A DNA stretch of 64,000 nucleotides from Candidatus Zixiibacteriota bacterium (lineage in GTDB: Bacteria; Zixibacteria; MSB-5A5; JAABVY01), in the NCBI GenBank assembly GCA_011056555.1, contig DSEQ01000004.1, positions 35,775 to 99,774 of the forward strand. The letters are read 5' to 3'. Position 1 is the first letter of the stretch. Each line of letters starts with the position of its first letter. The notes below the pieces were generated by a model. The model searched no databases. It saw only the letters and a list, made by a program, of their open reading frames with translations, and was not told the DNA's origin. The position numbers and the translations under genes were made by a program. Positions 34,198-42,921 of this stretch are shown here, piece after piece.

Positions 34198-36348
34198 ATG
34201 CTCAAGAATGCGATTGCCGTGTCGGCAGTCCTTATGATCATAACTCTAATTTCCCGGTCGAGTGCAGATGACCTTAAAGACTCTGCATTATATCAATCAG
34301 CAGACACAACCAAGCCGGAATTGCTCTATCCCGTTGATTACGTCACCCGCTTCGAGGCAGAAAGCGCCTGTACCGTGCACATGGCGGGAGCGGCGCATTG
34401 GGCTGTTTCGGACTGGATGATGGGTGATGAAATATACAAGGCCTACCAGGATCCCTCGGCAGAGGGCTTGAATGGCGGCTATCCGTTCCAGATTGACGCC
34501 GTGGCCATACACTTGCAGTTCTCGTCACCGGGCACAATACATGCCTCAGCAGATATCGAGGGACTGCATCCTGATCTATCCCTGCCTTCATGTCCGTATC
34601 CGGGTGGAGTGATAGATATGTCGTCGGAACAGACCTTCCATATACCCCGGGCGGGCGGGTACTTGTTAACAATCGTTTTTGATGAAGCGATAACAGTCAC
34701 CTCACCATATTTCTGCGGATTCTATTTTTCAAATGATATATCCGCTATGAAACCGGAAATCGTTCTCGACAACGATCCATATCTCTGTGTGAACTGGAAT
34801 GACTGGGGGGAAGGCTACATCGATTTAGTAGATAACGAATACTATCCCTTTCCCGGAAATCTGGTGCTGTTCTCGATCGGACGGTCGGGAGGCTCTACCG
34901 CAGGTATACCGAAGGTGCGAATGGCATGGCCCCCGGATAGTTCGACATGCTCATCTAAGGTATACTTGAGGGCGGTAGAACTGGCAAACACTATTCCAAC
35001 CACGCGCTGCAGCTTTGAGTATTACCGTCCCGGCAAAGGCTGGACAGTCATCGGCGAGGATTATAACTCTGATGTTTCGCTGAGAAATGGTATCGGTCCC
35101 TCCTCATATCAGGACGGATATTCACTCTCATGGGACGTCTCCTCGCTGGCCGAGGGCTGGTATCAGGTCAGGGCCACAATCTATGATCAGGCTCAGAATT
35201 CAGGTTCAGACACAATAGACATCTATCTCGACAACACTCCCTTCCAGCCTGAATTCACATATCCCTCGCGGGGAGACACTATCTGTGACTCGGTGACATT
35301 TATAATGAATATCCCCGATGAGGATGCCAGTTTCGTGCAGTTCGAATATCTCGAAGCTCGGGATACTGTGGCTATTGCTCCCGCACTCTTGCTTCAATCC
35401 AAATACGGTGATACCGATGGCGACCGACATGACGGTAATTATTTTGCAAATGGTGAATTCGGCGAGTTCTATAATGCTCCCGTCTTAGTGGCCGGCTATA
35501 TTCGATATTTTGCCGAGCATGGTTTTCCCGGTCTCGCTCAGACTGGCAGGAGATCTCTGACCGACAGGGATATTGTTGAGGAACTCGCTGATTCCATGCA
35601 GATCAGGCGGAATCTTGGGGCCAAGGATGATAATTTCATCCGGGCCGTGGAGGAATATTTCAGGCGCCGGGGAAACCAGTTCACTGTCGATTTACTGACC
35701 AGCCCCTCCATAGGAGACTTAGATTATATTATGGGCTATAAAAACGGCGCCATACTGACCGCCATCGGCCATCCCTACGGTCACTGGCTGGGATTTGCCG
35801 AAATAGATTTCAGTTCAAGCACAAACGGGCTTCACTCTGTCATGATATATGATACCAGGTCAGGCACCATCCTTCAATCCACCCTGCGCTTCAATCCGCT
35901 ACCGGAAATAATGTACAAGGGATCATACAGAACCATAGATCTCGCAGTGGCAATATATCCCAAAGACAGCAGCCCGAGCGGTACTGTGTTTGGACTGGAT
36001 TTCGATCCTTCCGACGGCTTCGGGTCTCACTGGGATATACCGGAAGTTGAGGAGTCAGAGTATTATATCGCCGGTAAAGGTATAGACAATCAGTCCCATA
36101 CCGGCGAGAGGATTGTCCGTATCAATATTTTATGTAAGGACGATTATGCTTCGGGAGATGTCAATGCGGACGGCAATTTGAATGTTTCCGATGCGGTCTG
36201 GATTATAAACTATGTCTTTGCCGGTGGTGAAGAACCCAGACCATCACTGATCAAAGGTGATGCGAATTGTGACAATCTCGTGAATGTGTCGGATGCCATC
36301 TGGCTGATGAACTACGTTTTTGTCGGGGGTCCTCCGCCCTGCAGTTGA
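34198..36348 (+). CDS. Secreted dockerin protein with C39-like papain-fold remnant
   Basis: A 716-residue exported protein with a signal peptide (about 1-23) and AAAGGA before the ATG. The N-terminal 240 residues and an Ig-like segment (about 240-350) are beta-rich. From about 424, EFYNAPVLVAGYIRYFAEHG resembles the first helix of C39-like papain-fold peptidases, but the catalytic Cys position is Asn. A His-containing strand, GHPYGHWLGFAEI (about 522-534), fits the second motif. The C-terminus (about 652-716) is a two-repeat dockerin (GDVNADGNLNVSDAVWIINY and GDANCDNLVNVSDAIW). If the fold guess is right it is an inactive peptidase acting as a binding domain. Confidence 0.8.
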   Translation: MLKNAIAVSAVLMIITLISRSSADDLKDSALYQSADTTKPELLYPVDYVTRFEAESACTVHMAGAAHWAVSDWMMGDEIYKAYQDPSAEGLNGGYPFQIDAVAIHLQFSSPGTIHASADIEGLHPDLSLPSCPYPGGVIDMSSEQTFHIPRAGGYLLTIVFDEAITVTSPYFCGFYFSNDISAMKPEIVLDNDPYLCVNWNDWGEGYIDLVDNEYYPFPGNLVLFSIGRSGGSTAGIPKVRMAWPPDSSTCSSKVYLRAVELANTIPTTRCSFEYYRPGKGWTVIGEDYNSDVSLRNGIGPSSYQDGYSLSWDVSSLAEGWYQVRATIYDQAQNSGSDTIDIYLDNTPFQPEFTYPSRGDTICDSVTFIMNIPDEDASFVQFEYLEARDTVAIAPALLLQSKYGDTDGDRHDGNYFANGEFGEFYNAPVLVAGYIRYFAEHGFPGLAQTGRRSLTDRDIVEELADSMQIRRNLGAKDDNFIRAVEEYFRRRGNQFTVDLLTSPSIGDLDYIMGYKNGAILTAIGHPYGHWLGFAEIDFSSSTNGLHSVMIYDTRSGTILQSTLRFNPLPEIMYKGSYRTIDLAVAIYPKDSSPSGTVFGLDFDPSDGFGSHWDIPEVEESEYYIAGKGIDNQSHTGERIVRINILCKDDYASGDVNADGNLNVSDAVWIINYVFAGGEEPRPSLIKGDANCDNLVNVSDAIWLMNYVFVGGPPPCS

Positions 36349-36364
36349 TATAATCTATTGTAAG

Positions 36365-36393
36365 AAAAAAACCCGGTTCGGAAAAGAGCCGGC
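36365..36393 (-). terminator. Rho-independent terminator of the omptin-like gene
   Basis: Minus-strand reading: CCGGCTC pairs with GAACCGG (one GU), followed by a G and seven T. Outer repeats GTAAGAA/TTCTTAC (36360-36366/36394-36400) could extend it. It lies 24 bp past the omptin-like stop, and the convergent dockerin gene may share it. Confidence 0.75.
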
Positions 36394-36416
36394 TTCTTAC
36401 ATTTCTGATTCCAGCG

Positions 36417-37400
36417 CTATAACCCGAATAAATATGATATACTGAACCGGAACTTCCGCATCACTCCCCTTACCTGCGAATTGATTCCGCTGGCGACGAC
36501 ATATTCTCCTGTATCATCACTGATCAAACGCTGCGTGCCCAAAGTATTGACGCTGTAGTCATTGTACCCGAATTCGCCGCTAATCCACAAGCCATCGAAA
36601 ATCCCCACAGCAGCGCCCAGTTCAAACAGCCAGGAGGTCCCGCCATCTCCGGAGTTCCAGGCCTCAAGTGAATCGGCGCGGATTATATGATCATCATAAT
36701 CATCCACACTGACGAAGGGCGATACTCCCAACTTCGTATTTAATTTCAGCTTTTCGGGGATAGCCGTTATTCCGAAATCAGCTCCAAACAAGGGCATATG
36801 CAGGTCCTGTTCATAGTACAGAACCTCGCCCTCCACCATTGTGTCACGGGGTGGATCGTATTCAGTGCCATTCTGAAGATCATAATACCAGAACTGGCTT
36901 AAATCGGTCAACATAAATTCGGAATGAAGTTTTGTGTAATCGACAAATGGCCCGAATTCGATACTTTTGACTCTAAATTCGTATTCCAGCCTGAATTGAA
37001 GGTAATACATATCTGTGTCAGGCGTGGTCCTGCCGTATGCCAGAGGAATATAGTCTCCCAGGTTCGAGCTGAGCCAGTCAAAATCCTCCATCCTATCATC
37101 CTTGCTGGAGCGGTACTCCTGCCAGTAACCCGCGCTGGCGCAGAATCCCATATATTCCGCGTGCACATAACCGCCTGAAAAATAGCTTGTGAACGGAAAT
37201 TTCAGGCGCGAATTGCCAAAGATCTGCAGGTCTTCCTCTTCCACTGTCAAAAATTTGATCTGATACTGTGTAAATCCCTCACGTCTTTCTGAGCCGAATT
37301 CTACGGACACGTCAAGTTTTGCAGAATAAAGCATTTCCCCCGGGGGGAACAATAAGAATAAAGCGGCGAGAGCAACATAGAATGAACACTTGCGGCGCAT
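36417..37400 (-). CDS. Omptin-like outer-membrane protease (family A26)
   Basis: A 327-residue outer-membrane beta-barrel with a signal peptide (about 1-26), alternating strands and a C-terminal FRFSISYLFGL strand. All four omptin catalytic residues appear to be present. EDFDWLSSN gives Asp106-x-Asp108-Trp, matching the Asp83-x-Asp85-Trp of OmpT, and YDDHII gives Asp236-x-His238, matching Asp210-x-His212. DLHMPLFGADF and the PDTDMYYLQFRLEYEF strand after the first pair also align with omptin. Omptins cleave peptides between basic residues at the cell surface and need LPS. It is monocistronic, 97 bp downstream of etfA. The family call is by eye and needs a profile search. Confidence 0.68.
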   Translation of the reverse strand: MRRKCSFYVALAALFLLFPPGEMLYSAKLDVSVEFGSERREGFTQYQIKFLTVEEEDLQIFGNSRLKFPFTSYFSGGYVHAEYMGFCASAGYWQEYRSSKDDRMEDFDWLSSNLGDYIPLAYGRTTPDTDMYYLQFRLEYEFRVKSIEFGPFVDYTKLHSEFMLTDLSQFWYYDLQNGTEYDPPRDTMVEGEVLYYEQDLHMPLFGADFGITAIPEKLKLNTKLGVSPFVSVDDYDDHIIRADSLEAWNSGDGGTSWLFELGAAVGIFDGLWISGEFGYNDYSVNTLGTQRLISDDTGEYVVASGINSQVRGVMRKFRFSISYLFGL

Positions 37401-37497
37401 ACAAACTCCTGTCTCAAGAGGGGAGATGATATAAACCTGAGCGCGAAACCGGGCCGAACATCCGCAGTCAGGCAGCCATATTGTTAAACCCTGGAGC

Positions 37498-38487
37498 TTA
37501 TTTCAGCTCGGCTCTGAATTTCTCCGTCAGGGCGGGGACTATTTCGAATAGATCGCCCACGATACCATAATTGGCAACCTTGAAGATCGGCGCATCCTTA
37601 TCGCGATTGACCGCCACGATTGTTCCGGATGACTGCATTCCCACCAGATGCTGTATCGCCCCGGATATTCCGCAGGCAATGTAGAGCTTGGGATTAACCG
37701 TCTTACCGGTCTGCCCAACCTGATGCGAATACTCGATCCAGTCGGCATCCACAACTGCGCGCGATGCTCCCACCGCGCCATTGAGGGCGCCGGCCAATTC
37801 CTCGATCAGCTTGAAATTCTCCGGGGCCTTAAGGCCGCGTCCACCGGCCACGATAATATCCGCTTCAGTCAGGTTTATGGAACCTTCTCCTCCGCCGACA
37901 TTCTCCTTGACATTAATTTTGCTCTGGACTAAATCAGAGGGCACCTCTGGCTTCTCCGCCTCGCCCGAACGGGAATCATCTTTCTCCGCCTCAGGCATTA
38001 CCTTGGGCCGCAGAGTGGCTATCTGGGGACGCTGCTCGGAAAAGGTCACTGTCAGCCAGACATTACCACCGAAGGCCGGTTTGGTCGCCACCAGAGTACC
38101 GTCCTCCCTAACAGCCAGCCCATTGCAGTCAGCCGCCAGGCCTGTCTCCAGAAGAGCTGCCAGGCGCGGGAAAAGAGCTTTGCCGTAAAATGTGGCCGAG
38201 CCCAGGAGTATCTCCGGCTCATGCTTCTTGACAAGATCAGCCAGCAAATTGGCATAAGCGTCATCCCGAAACTGTTCCAGCTCCGGACTATCATAATAAA
38301 TCACCTTGTCAGCGCCATATTTAAAAAGATCAGCCGCGGCATCATCCATCCCCGCGCCAAACAGGACCGCTGAAATTTCTGAGCTTTTGGCCTCTGCCAG
38401 CTTCTTTGCTGCAGCCAGCAATTCATAGGTAACATTGGAAAGGCTGCCGGTTTTGTGCTGTGCGAATATCCAGATTCCCTGTGCCAT
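37498..38487 (-). CDS. etfA: Electron transfer flavoprotein, alpha subunit
   Basis: A 329-residue FAD-binding ETF alpha subunit. The N-terminal domain (about 1-190) is the Rossmann-like ETF fold. The C-terminal FAD domain has IIVAGGRGLK, then SRAVVDADWIEYSHQVGQTG, then CGISGAIQHLVGM and the ending VGDLFEIVPAL, as in the family. ETF alpha normally works with ETF beta to carry electrons between dehydrogenases and quinone oxidoreductases. No etfB gene is next to it, which is unusual. ATG 38487 overlaps the larC stop (TGATG) and follows AAGGAG by 5 nt; a GTG lies one codon upstream. Confidence 0.93.
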   Translation of the reverse strand: MAQGIWIFAQHKTGSLSNVTYELLAAAKKLAEAKSSEISAVLFGAGMDDAAADLFKYGADKVIYYDSPELEQFRDDAYANLLADLVKKHEPEILLGSATFYGKALFPRLAALLETGLAADCNGLAVREDGTLVATKPAFGGNVWLTVTFSEQRPQIATLRPKVMPEAEKDDSRSGEAEKPEVPSDLVQSKINVKENVGGGEGSINLTEADIIVAGGRGLKAPENFKLIEELAGALNGAVGASRAVVDADWIEYSHQVGQTGKTVNPKLYIACGISGAIQHLVGMQSSGTIVAVNRDKDAPIFKVANYGIVGDLFEIVPALTEKFRAELK

Positions 38488-39662
38488 CACAACTCCTTTA
38501 TCTTATTGATCTCAAATTGCAGTTTTTGATTAAGGTCTATTATACTAATTTTGTGCTTAAATGCCAATCTTTTCAAATCCTCATATTCAGGATAATAGCG
38601 TTTCCCCCCATCAACATAATAAACCTTCGTTTTAACCGGCCCCAGACTCGTTTCTATGGTCTCGATCGAACGTTTGAGCTTGGTGCGGTTTAGAAGTAGA
38701 TACCTCATCCCGGAAGTCGTTGAATTTGCAAAAATGAAAGATGTTATCTTATCCTTGTCTTCGGGGGCACAAAGTACGGTTAAAAGCGTTCCCGGGCGGT
38801 TTTTCTTCATCTGAATCGGAACCGTAAAAAGGTCCCTGGCGCCCAGCTCGAATAACCCGTCAAAAAGAAATGAGAAGACCTCCGGATTCTGATTGTCGAT
38901 ATTAGTTTCAATCTGAAGGATATTGTCATATCCATATGCTCCATGAGGCTCTGCCACAAATACTCGCAGGAAATTCGGAAGTTCTTCCAGATCACGGCTC
39001 CCCGCACCGTACCCGATAGATTTGATTTCATACTCGCCAAAATTTTGTAATGGCTTCGCCAGAGTGGTTACGATCGCTGCTCCGGTTGGTGTGGTCAACT
39101 CGTAATCGACCTTCCTGAATACGACCGGGAATCCCTTCACAAGCTCGGCCGTTGCCGGTGCCGGAATCGGCATATTACCATGAGCGGCTTTGATAAACCC
39201 TCCCCCTAAGCTTATGGGGCGGGAATATATCGCTTCCACACCCAGAATTTCAACAGCTACGCATGTGCCCACAATATCCACAATGGCATCAACAGCTCCT
39301 GCCTCGTGAAAATGAATTTTCTCGGGTGAGGTATTATGCGCCACGCCCTCTGCATCGGCGAGACGCGAAAATATCCTCTTTGCGCTGCTTTTGATTGATT
39401 CATTGAATGAGCTCTTGTCTATGATCTCGTATATATCTTTCAGATGCCTATGGGCATGCTCCTCGCCAATTCCGACATCCACTTTTACACTTGAAATGTG
39501 ATGACGCATCACCTCGGATTTTTCAAGCCTGTAGTTACTCAATCCCAGTTTTTTCAACTCAGATTTCAATTCCTCAAAACCAACCCCTGCTGAAACCAGG
39601 GCGCCCAGAATCATATCGCCGGCGCACCCGGAAAATGGGTCAAAGATCAGAGTTTTCATCAT
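38487..39662 (-). CDS. larC: Pyridinium-3,5-bisthiocarboxylate mononucleotide nickel insertion protein LarC
   Basis: A 391-residue nickel insertase that completes the nickel-pincer (NPN) cofactor of lactate racemase LarA. The N-terminus FDPFSGCAGDMILGALVSAG and the internal KIHFHEAGAVDAIVDIVG and GGGFIKAAHGNMPIPAPAT are family hallmarks. It is one continuous ORF, whereas in Lactobacillus plantarum it needs a programmed frameshift. GAAGGAAG precedes two adjacent ATG codons. Its start overlaps larB by 23 bp. LarE and LarA are not in the window. Confidence 0.93.
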   Translation of the reverse strand: MMKTLIFDPFSGCAGDMILGALVSAGVGFEELKSELKKLGLSNYRLEKSEVMRHHISSVKVDVGIGEEHAHRHLKDIYEIIDKSSFNESIKSSAKRIFSRLADAEGVAHNTSPEKIHFHEAGAVDAIVDIVGTCVAVEILGVEAIYSRPISLGGGFIKAAHGNMPIPAPATAELVKGFPVVFRKVDYELTTPTGAAIVTTLAKPLQNFGEYEIKSIGYGAGSRDLEELPNFLRVFVAEPHGAYGYDNILQIETNIDNQNPEVFSFLFDGLFELGARDLFTVPIQMKKNRPGTLLTVLCAPEDKDKITSFIFANSTTSGMRYLLLNRTKLKRSIETIETSLGPVKTKVYYVDGGKRYYPEYEDLKRLAFKHKISIIDLNQKLQFEINKIKEL

Positions 39663-40425
39663 CTTCCTTCATTGTTCGAATTATCCTGAAAGCGGCGCAG
39701 GCCGCCCCGAAACCGTTATCGATATTTACAACAGTGATTCCCGAGGAACAGGCATTGAGCATCGACAGAAGCGGGCTTAAGCCCGAAAATGATGTGCCAT
39801 AACCAATTGAGGTCGGCACCGCGATAATCGGCTTATTATATAATCCACCTACCACAGAGGCCAACGCTCCTTCCATACCGGCCACCACGATCAGAACTTT
39901 GGCGGATTCCAGCTTTTTTTCCTCTCCCAGAAACCTGTGCAATCCCGCCACCCCCACATCATAGACGCAATTGGCAGCCACCCCCAAAAATTCAAGTGTC
40001 TCGCGCGCCTCTTCGGCCACAGGCATATCAGAGGTGCCCGCAGAAATAATACTGACCAGATATTTTCCGGCTTTCTTCTTTCTCTTGTCAGTTTTCTTTA
40101 TTACAAATGTTCTCGCCTGGGAGTTGTACTTTCCTTCGGGAAATTTCTTTTTCAGGCCGCTGGCAATCCGGTCGTCAACACGGGTTGCCAGGACCGGATG
40201 TTTGTTTTGAAGCATGCGTCCCACAATCCCCGATATCTGCTGCAGCGATTTCCCTCCGCAAAAAATCACCTCGGGAATACCGATGCGGATTTTGCGATGA
40301 TAATCCACGCGGGCAAATTCCAGATTTTCATAGGGTGCAATCTTGAGCTTTCGGATAAAACTGCTTTTTGTAATTTTGCCTTTTTCTAATTCGTCCAGAA
40401 GCTTTTTTATTTCGCTTTCTTTCAT
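39640..40425 (-). CDS. larB: Pyridinium-3,5-biscarboxylic acid mononucleotide synthase LarB
   Basis: A 261-residue enzyme that carboxylates nicotinic acid adenine dinucleotide in the first step of nickel-pincer cofactor synthesis. The C-terminal half is an AIR-carboxylase (PurE-like) domain: SIISAGTSDMPVAEEA, YDVGVAGLHRF, VVAGMEGALASVVGG, PTSIGYGTSFSGLSPLLSML. The N-terminal FARVDYHRKIRIGIPEVIFC is specific to LarB rather than PurE. The gene starts in a TGATG overlap with the dus stop and overlaps larC at its 3' end, so dus-larB-larC-etfA is one transcript. Confidence 0.93.
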   Translation of the reverse strand: MKESEIKKLLDELEKGKITKSSFIRKLKIAPYENLEFARVDYHRKIRIGIPEVIFCGGKSLQQISGIVGRMLQNKHPVLATRVDDRIASGLKKKFPEGKYNSQARTFVIKKTDKRKKKAGKYLVSIISAGTSDMPVAEEARETLEFLGVAANCVYDVGVAGLHRFLGEEKKLESAKVLIVVAGMEGALASVVGGLYNKPIIAVPTSIGYGTSFSGLSPLLSMLNACSSGITVVNIDNGFGAACAAFRIIRTMKEDDENSDL

Positions 40426-41399
40426 CAGGCCACCTTTTCCAGATCATTGAGATAATTGTACAAAATTTTTTCAATATCCCGGTAATTTTCCACTGAAAAC
40501 ATCAGGGGACGGATTCTGGTAACATTATGCCAGCCCCTCGTAAACCAGGCCAGATGCTTCCTTAATTTCAAACAGGCCGCTCTTTCTCCGAAGTCATCGA
40601 TCATCAGACGGCAGAACTCCAGCATGATTTCTATCTTCTGATCCAGAGGCGGCTCTCCCGGATCATCCCCAGTCCTGAGATAATGGTCAATTCGTTGAAA
40701 GATCCAGGGAGCACCCATAGCCGCCCGTCCGATCATAACATAATCGCACCCGGTCTCATCTATCATCCGCCCGGCTTCCTCGGGAGTACTGATATCACCC
40801 GACCCGATAACGTCTATGCCAACACTCTCCTTCAAGAGCTTCAGCTTGCTCCAATCCGACTTGCCCTTGAACCCGGAAGCTCGTGTTCGGGGATGTAATA
40901 CCAGATATGACGCTCCGCAGGCCTCGGCCATCTTGCCGAACTCAATGAAGCTCATACTTTCACGATTCCAGCCTGAGCGAAACTTGACCGAGACTGGTAT
41001 ATCGACCGCGGTGACTACCGCAGTTATAAGCTTTTCAGCCAATTCCAGATCATTCATCAAAGCCGCCCCGGATAAATTGCGGACAACTTTTTTGGCGGGA
41101 CATCCAAAATTGATATCGATCATATCACATCCGGTACCGGCGACAATCCGGGCGGCGTCGTAGATCATCTTCGGGTCATGCCCGAAGATCTGGAAACAGA
41201 CCGGCTTTTCCCCCTCCCGCAATCTCAACATATCCAGGGTCCTGCGATTGCCCCTGACCAGCCCGTCAACCGAGATCATTTCGCTGTAAGCTATTGCAGC
41301 GCCATATCTTAAAGCCATCGCCCGATAAGCCGAACCGGCGATATTGGCCAGCGGAGCGGAAACAACCTTACCATTTAGACTTAACTTTTTATCGCTCAT
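40425..41399 (-). CDS. dus: tRNA-dihydrouridine synthase
   Basis: A 324-residue FMN enzyme that reduces uridine to dihydrouridine in tRNA. PLANIAGSAYRAMALRYGA is the N-terminal motif. NFGCPAKKVVRNLSGAALMND (about 98-118) contains the catalytic Cys. HPRTRASGFKGKSDW and VIGSGDI then YVMIGRAAMGAPWIF are FMN-phosphate-binding parts of the TIM barrel. The chosen ATG gives MSDKKLSLNGK; the upstream extension encodes no family sequence. It leads the dus-larB-larC-etfA operon and is divergent from the FHA gene. Confidence 0.93.
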   Translation of the reverse strand: MSDKKLSLNGKVVSAPLANIAGSAYRAMALRYGAAIAYSEMISVDGLVRGNRRTLDMLRLREGEKPVCFQIFGHDPKMIYDAARIVAGTGCDMIDINFGCPAKKVVRNLSGAALMNDLELAEKLITAVVTAVDIPVSVKFRSGWNRESMSFIEFGKMAEACGASYLVLHPRTRASGFKGKSDWSKLKLLKESVGIDVIGSGDISTPEEAGRMIDETGCDYVMIGRAAMGAPWIFQRIDHYLRTGDDPGEPPLDQKIEIMLEFCRLMIDDFGERAACLKLRKHLAWFTRGWHNVTRIRPLMFSVENYRDIEKILYNYLNDLEKVA

Positions 41400-41499
41400 A
41401 ACCGACAATATAATTGTATTAATCCCTGCAGGCAAGCGCAAACTGCCTGTAAGATCAAGCACGACTTTATATTAGGTGCCGACTAACAAGGAGCAAAAA

Positions 41500-42195
41500 A
41501 TGCCGGAGATTATTGTAAAATATGACAACAAAATAATTGAAAAAGTTGTCACCGAAAAACCCCGCATTTCCATTGGCCGAACTTCTGATAACGATATCGT
41601 ACTGGACAACCGCGGAGTGTCCAGGAAACATGCATTAATTGAATTCTCCCCGGATTCAGCCATAGTGATAGATAACGACAGCTTGAACGGCACCTTCGTC
41701 AATGACCGCAAGATCATGGAGGAGACACTCAAGGACAAAGACCGCATCTGTATTGGTAAATACGAATTAATATTCAATAGTTCCATGGAGCGTGAGAATA
41801 AGTTCTCTGACCTGGACGGCACCATGCTCCTGCAGACAAAGGCTCACAAGGAAAGACTGAAGGCCGACAAGAAACAAAAAGAGATCACCGAAAAACTGGG
41901 CTGCTCGGTTATACTGGAAGTGAACAACAAAGGTGACAAAAGGGAACACCTGCTCGACCGCGATGTGGTAACATTTGGAAAGTCAAAATTCTGCAATATC
42001 CCCATAAGGGGCTTCTGGGCGCCTCAAATTGCCGCCAAAGTCATCCGGGAAGGGGCCTCCTTTACACTGGCTAATCTCGGGAAAATTGGTTATACTAAGG
42101 TGAATGGTGAAGCAATCAGCAGGCGTGACTTGAGAAACAACGATCTTATACAAATTGGAAGGTCCTTCTTCAAATTTATTGAGGCAGGTGCATGA
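41500..42195 (+). CDS. Protein with two FHA domains
   Basis: A 231-residue cytosolic phosphothreonine-reader protein. The first FHA domain (about 1-90) has ISIGRTSDNDIVLDNRGVSR, RKHALIEF and NGTFVNDRKI, all the residues that bind phosphothreonine. The second, at the C-terminus (about 130-230), is weaker: VTFGKSKFCNIPI and KVNGEAI, with the Ser/His motif not clear. AAGGAG lies 6 nt before ATG 41500. It overlaps the phosphoesterase gene by 4 bp and precedes a Ser/Thr kinase gene, so it is a likely substrate or adaptor of that kinase. Confidence 0.9.
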   Translation: MPEIIVKYDNKIIEKVVTEKPRISIGRTSDNDIVLDNRGVSRKHALIEFSPDSAIVIDNDSLNGTFVNDRKIMEETLKDKDRICIGKYELIFNSSMERENKFSDLDGTMLLQTKAHKERLKADKKQKEITEKLGCSVILEVNNKGDKREHLLDRDVVTFGKSKFCNIPIRGFWAPQIAAKVIREGASFTLANLGKIGYTKVNGEAISRRDLRNNDLIQIGRSFFKFIEAGA

Positions 42196-42920
42196 GGGTA
42201 GGATTTTTTTCAGATGTTCATGGGAACTGGGAAGCCCTCGCCGCATGTTTAAAAGATTTCGAAACCGCCGGACTGAATAAGCTCTTCTTTCTGGGAGATG
42301 CTGTCGGGTACGGAGCTGATCCGGACCGCGTGGTTGAAAAGGTCGTTGAAATAAGCGACCTGAAAATACTCGGGAATCATGACGCGGCGGTTATCGGGCA
42401 ATTATCCCCAGACTATTTCAATGAGTATGCTCGGGCCTCGTTTTTCTTCACACGCGAAACTATGAAACCGGAAAATCTGCAAAAGCTCAGGGAATTTTCA
42501 ATTTCCGAGACCTGGAGCGGATTTACTCTTGTGCATGCCCTCCCCAAAGATCCTGAAAGCTGGGGATATATTTCCACTTTGCAGGAGGCCCAAGAAAATT
42601 TCGCATATTTCCAGACACAGATATGTCTTATAGGCCATTCTCATCGGCCTTTTATTGTCGAACAAAAAGATGGGGAAAATGCGCATTTGATTACGGCGGA
42701 ATATACAAAAATCGAGCCAAACTGCCGATATATTATCAATGTAGGCTCGGTTGGACAGCCGAGAGATGGTAATCCCGATGCGTGCTATGTCACCTATGAC
42801 GAGGAAAGTAAGGAAATCTACTTTAAGCGGATCAAATACGATATTAAGACCGCCCAGGAGAAAATGAAGCAGGCCCAGATTCCGGGCTATCTGGTGGAAC
42901 GGCTGAGTTTAGGACGATAA
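42192..42920 (+). CDS. Calcineurin-like metallophosphoesterase
   Basis: A 242-residue phosphoesterase. Metal-binding motifs are in order: FFSDVHGN (Asp8, His10), LGDAVGYG, LGNHD, IGHSHRP and NVGSVGQPRDG. The layout matches bacterial YfcE/diadenosine-tetraphosphatase-like enzymes. Its place between the FHA and Ser/Thr-kinase genes, with a 4-bp overlap upstream and 1 bp to the kinase gene, suggests a role in the same signalling circuit, but small-molecule phosphodiesters are equally possible. Confidence 0.9.
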   Translation: MRVGFFSDVHGNWEALAACLKDFETAGLNKLFFLGDAVGYGADPDRVVEKVVEISDLKILGNHDAAVIGQLSPDYFNEYARASFFFTRETMKPENLQKLREFSISETWSGFTLVHALPKDPESWGYISTLQEAQENFAYFQTQICLIGHSHRPFIVEQKDGENAHLITAEYTKIEPNCRYIINVGSVGQPRDGNPDACYVTYDEESKEIYFKRIKYDIKTAQEKMKQAQIPGYLVERLSLGR

Positions 42921-42921
42921 C

